A stretch of DNA of 64,000 nucleotides, taken from assembly GCA_002224055.1 (NCBI GenBank), contig AZLU01000076.1, positions 113,965-177,964 of the forward strand, given 5' to 3'. Below are positions 60,357 to 64,000 of this stretch, in pieces (the stretch's first letter is position 1; every line of letters begins with the position of its first letter). The notes beneath the pieces were generated by a model that was not told where the DNA came from, ran no database searches, and saw only the letters and a list, made by a program, of their open reading frames with translations. Origin of the DNA: Pezizomycotina sp. ARF18 (taxonomy: Eukaryota; Ascomycota). The translations under genes and the position numbers were made by a program.

Positions 60357-61188
60357 GCTGACGCAGATGTATGGTATGATATCTAATAATGTAGGATGGA
60401 TCGAACTTGTGGATTTGACTATAGAACTAACTAGACTAACTAAGGGAATACACGATGCTATATATAATAAACTAATAATACTATAATCTTAATATAATAT
60501 ATATAGTCTGCCTCGACGGCTTATAGAGCCTTATCGTCATAATCTCCTCGATATCTATAGCTAAGATCTTAATATTTCTAGCTAAAGTTTTTTATTTCTT
60601 AGCTATATAAGTATTACCTTAATACCTATAGATTTATTATACCTCTTTAGTATACTAATAGCTAGTATTTCCCCTTATTAATAATACTAATAATCTTTAT
60701 CTTATCTTCTTATACCTATAGCCTTTATAGCGCTATCGTAAGATATCTTTATAAGCGGTTTAGTAAGTATATCCGCGATATTATCCTCTAATCTTATATA
60801 TCGAGGCTCGATAGTTCCTTCTCGAACTAGTTCCTTATAAAGTAATATTATATATCGATATACTTAGTTCTACTATAGTATTTAGGATCCTTTATAATAC
60901 TAATAGTACTTTAATTATCTATATATATCTCGATACTATTAGGAGCCTTAAACTTAAAGGCTCGCTATATATCCTTTAGTATCTAAAGTACCTAGAGAAC
61001 TTTCTATAAAGCCTTCCCTATAGCTATATATTTTACCTTAGTACTACTAGTAGCTATAATACGTTACTTTTTTAAATAATATAAGATAGCTATTCTATTA
61101 AACGTTACTATATAGCCGGTAGTAGATCTACGAGTAAGCTTATATCCGGCCTAGTCGGCGTTTACGTAGATACGTAGATCTAGTATCT
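60357..61188. repeat. Tandem duplication copy 2 (832 bp)
   Basis: Starts GCTGACGCAGATGTATGG and ends CGTAGATCTAGTATCT, after which the Copia sequence continues uninterrupted. In the stretches I compared by eye, differences from copy 1 are almost all C/T or G/A, with rare indels. Confidence 0.85.
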
Positions 61189-62938
61189 TATCCTCTATCT
61201 TATAGGTATAGTACGTAAGCGTATAATTAAGAGATCCTCCCTAATATTAAAGTACTCTTTTTACTACCTTCTTATAAGTTTAGTTTACTTCGCTAACGTA
61301 TTACTCTAACGTTAAGATAATAAAGGTATCGTTAGCCTAATAAATAGAGTATAGATTAAACTTCCTATTATCTATCGATACTATACTACTAGTATAGTTC
61401 CTAATCTTCTATTTAAGAGATATTTCCTCTTTCTATAGGAGTACTAATCTTAGGAGTATCTTTAAGCCTAAATCTCTTAAGAAGCGATCGTATATATACG
61501 GACTAATATAATATTAGGCGACGTTAATCTTTAGACCTAGTCTATTCTACCTATATATCTAAGAAATAGGCTATTAGCCCTATATTCTTTATCTTAAAGT
61601 ATAAACTAAGATTTTACTTAAGTATTTTAACTTTATATTTATTAGATCTAGCTATTAATAGATTATTAATATAGATAATTATTATTAGCTAACGATCTTT
61701 ACTAATAAATAAACTATTATTAAGCCGATAAACTTTAAATTTAATAATTTAAGAACTAAGATAAGTTCTCTATATTATTCTTAAGGTAACTATTTAAGAC
61801 TATATAGAGTCTTTATTAATTAAACTAATCTATTAATTCCGCTTCCTTTTAGAGGCCTAACGATAATTCTCTACTTTAGTTTAGATATAAAAAGGCCGCT
61901 ATTATATCTATCTACTTATATTTAAGATCGAGCTAGGCTACTAATATAAAAATAGCCTTATTATTAATATCTTAGCTACTAATACGTATATTTTATCGTA
62001 ATTAATCTCTTACTTTTATATAAAATCTTAAGTAACTAGTCTTAATTTAAGTATTATAATCTAACCGGTAATATCGCGCTTATACTTAAATACCTATTTA
62101 CTATTGACGATATTATCTTTTAAGAAAAGATTTAAGAATCTATAGGTTTTTATACGTCTTATTCTTTAATTAAGAATAGTTCTTAATCTATCGATATATA
62201 TTATTTTTTATAATTTATAGAGCTTATAGCCTCTTATAAGTAATAGCTCTAGTTTATTAATATATATTATTAATCTTTTATAGGCCTTTTTCTAAGGTAT
62301 ATAACTATTAGATTTTACTAACGTATCTTAGCCTATAGGGTATCTTATAGTTTAACTACTAGATCTTATCTTCGGTAATTCTAGAATACGCCTAATACCT
62401 TTAGTTAATTATCGTAGATCTATTTTAGTATCTACGTAACTTTCTCTATAAGAGTAAGTATCCTTAGATCTTAGCTATAGGCTAGCGTTATTAAGATCTT
62501 TACTCTTATCCTCGTAATCTAGCTAATTAGGCTATTCTAGCGTAATCGTTTCGTAGATATCTAATTAATAATTAGAAGTTAGTTTTAATTATAATCTAGC
62601 GCTATCGCTATTTAATATATTTAAAAGGATTTATTATCTTCTATAAAGTTACGTACTTTAAAGATTAATTTAATTAGGAATCTAATATCTCTATAGATTA
62701 GTACTTTATAGATAATAGGATTCTTAGACTTAGTAAATATTATAAGTCTTTAGGCTTATAAAATAATCTTTTAGTAGTATTATCTAGCTTCTTTTAGAGT
62801 TTACTATCGATATATACGTATATAGTTTACTAAATATTTTAAAGTTTAAGATATTAGGAGTTTACCTTCTTATCTTTTTTATAGTATCGTCTATTTACTA
62901 TTTTTAGTATTTTAAGCGGCTTAATAGCGTATAGTTAT

Positions 62939-63006
62939 TGTAGGATGAAGATTAAAAATTGTTAATTGCATAAAGAACAAAACTATCTACCGAGGGCAGT
63001 ATCCTA
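62939..63006. other. Short non-RIP island between two Copia relics
   Basis: About 65 bp with normal CA/TG content separates the two RIPped blocks. It is bracketed by TGTAGGAT and ATCCTACC, an inverted pair. It may be the remains of the insertion target or of an LTR edge. Confidence 0.4.
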
Positions 63007-64000
63007 CCGTTTATATACAAAAGGAATTCTATATAAAACGAATCTTCACGATATTAATATCCTCGTATCGATATATACCGTTTATTATAGAGCTCGGCTA
63101 AGGTCGGTTAATATATAGCGCTACGGGTAATTCTCGATATATTTATATCGTTTAATATTCCTTTACTACTTATATCTAATAGCCTCCTTACCCGCTATAG
63201 GCCGAGGCCTCCCTATTTTTTATAATCTAGGATAGGGCGTACTCCTAGCGCCTACCTTAGTTTAATAAATACCGGTAAAGCTAACGGTTTAATAAATATA
63301 TCGGCGATATTATCGGCTAATAAACGCGCGCTAGCGCGATCTTATAATCTTTAATTTTCTTCTTAATAAAAATAATATTTAATATCGATATACTTAGTTT
63401 ATTTATTAACGTTATAAGTTACGTTTATAGCTAGGTAATAAGCGCCCGTATTATTAATTTTTAATTTAATAGAATTATCTTCTTATTACTAGTAGCCCCG
63501 GTCTACTAGTTTATAAGTAGATTACTAGAGTATCCTTCTAAGCTATATTACCTCTCGAGTCGCGGCGCTAAGTACCGTATATTCTACCTTTATTATTAAA
63601 TAGTAATAGTAGTTTATTTACGAGATATAAACGATATTACTTTTCCGTATATTATAAAGGCGTAGCTACTAACTAAGCAGCGATCTTTAGCTCGAGCGAA
63701 GTTACTATTTAATATATCCCTAAGGCTATATCTTTTTATTAGTACTACTTAGCCGAAGTATAGGCTATATTTACGCGTCCCCTATAGATAGCGTAGTAAG
63801 TTACTATATTATAGTATATTATAAGTCCCCTAGATAGGTAGTAAAGGTAGCTAATTCTAACTAAGCGAAGGCTAGTTCTAGGCGCGTCTAAACCGTCGGA
63901 TACTAAGTTCCTCTAAGTTTACTACGATAGTCCTCTAGTCTACGATTTAATTCTTCTCGGGACGGCCCGTAGCGCGGATATTAAACTATTAGTATCGCCG
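63007..64000 (-). mobile_element. Second RIP-degraded Copia relic, cut by the window end
   Basis: The minus strand again shows Copia RNase H: KVEYTVLSAATREVI, IKLKINNTGAYYLAINVTYN, TKYIDIKYYF, and the C-terminal NIADIFIKPLALP at 63275-63313. In-frame stops are frequent and CA/TG nearly missing. Sequence differs clearly from the first relic, so it is another family. The 5' part lies beyond the window. Confidence 0.75.

Larger units (their letters stand above)
59526..62938 (-). mobile_element. RIP-degraded Copia retrotransposon (LTR/3' pol portion)
   Basis: Reading the minus strand upward gives a Ty1/Copia pol relic full of TAG/TAA. Landmarks: the reverse-transcriptase site at 61662-61673 reads YINN where Copia has YVDD; RNase H segments STTGYIVTFNRIAILYYLK and IIATSSTKVEYIAIEKA; TKYIDI with IEPRYIRLEDNIVDILTKPL (about 59925-60025 and again 60755-60870). 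CA and TG dinucleotides are almost absent, the hallmark of saturating RIP. The 3' end of pol plus probable LTR sequence is present twice in tandem (separate entries). The 5' part toward 62.9 kb is too degraded for me to place integrase or gag. No matching second LTR was found near 62.9 kb, so the element is incomplete. Confidence 0.8.

Noticed and set aside
1-64000. CRISPR arrays, rRNA, tRNA or bacterial-type operons
   Set aside because: No regularly spaced repeats, no cloverleaf with a convincing T-loop, and gene structure is clearly eukaryotic.

Overview
This 64 kb window looks like nuclear DNA of a filamentous ascomycete (Pezizomycotina). The genes have short GT-AG introns (mostly 55-99 nt, several with CTAAT-like branch sites). 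The protein families are typical of this group: a Pth11-like receptor, a Kre9/Knh1-type GPI protein, a cupredoxin-TM surface protein, a hybrid histidine kinase and a fungal PAF-acetylhydrolase-like protein. The transposons carry the C-to-T / G-to-A damage and near-total loss of CA and TG dinucleotides left by repeat-induced point mutation (RIP).

Layout: 0-20 kb is gene-poor. It holds small secreted or surface proteins (2.7, 4.3, 11.2 and 17.3 kb), three uncharacterised coding stretches (8.1, 11.8 and 13.3 kb) and a RIP-killed Tc1/mariner-type element (19.1-20.5 kb). From 20.6 to 33.9 kb there is a PHO-4/PHO89 phosphate permease, a cupredoxin-like TM protein, a SAP-like/coiled-coil protein, a VWA7-like protein and an unknown multi-exon gene. 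From 33.9 to 40.5 kb I find no gene. From 40.5 to 59 kb come a Kre9-like GPI protein, a PAF-acetylhydrolase-like protein, a secreted Cys-containing protein, a hybrid histidine kinase, a Pth11-like receptor and an intact small secreted protein. From 59.5 kb to the window end are two heavily RIPped Copia relics, one with its 3' end duplicated in tandem (831 + 832 bp).

Almost every conserved gene is split by frameshifts, although splice sites and family motifs are intact and in-frame nonsense changes are rare. In ten breaks that I resolved to a few bases, exactly one base is missing. This fits residual deletion errors of a long-read assembly better than true pseudogenes, so the CDS spans below are gene extents, not clean reading frames.

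The most interesting content is a pair of short secreted repeat-peptide genes. One (17.34 kb) encodes a signal peptide and two copies of a 22-residue unit with a Lys-Arg site after the first, laid out like a kexin-processed pheromone or RiPP precursor. Its copies differ mostly at synonymous positions. The other (11.18 kb) hides four Cys-X8-Cys units behind frameshifts. At least eight of about sixteen genes encode secreted, GPI-anchored or membrane proteins. No operon-like logic is expected or seen; the genes are separate fungal transcription units.
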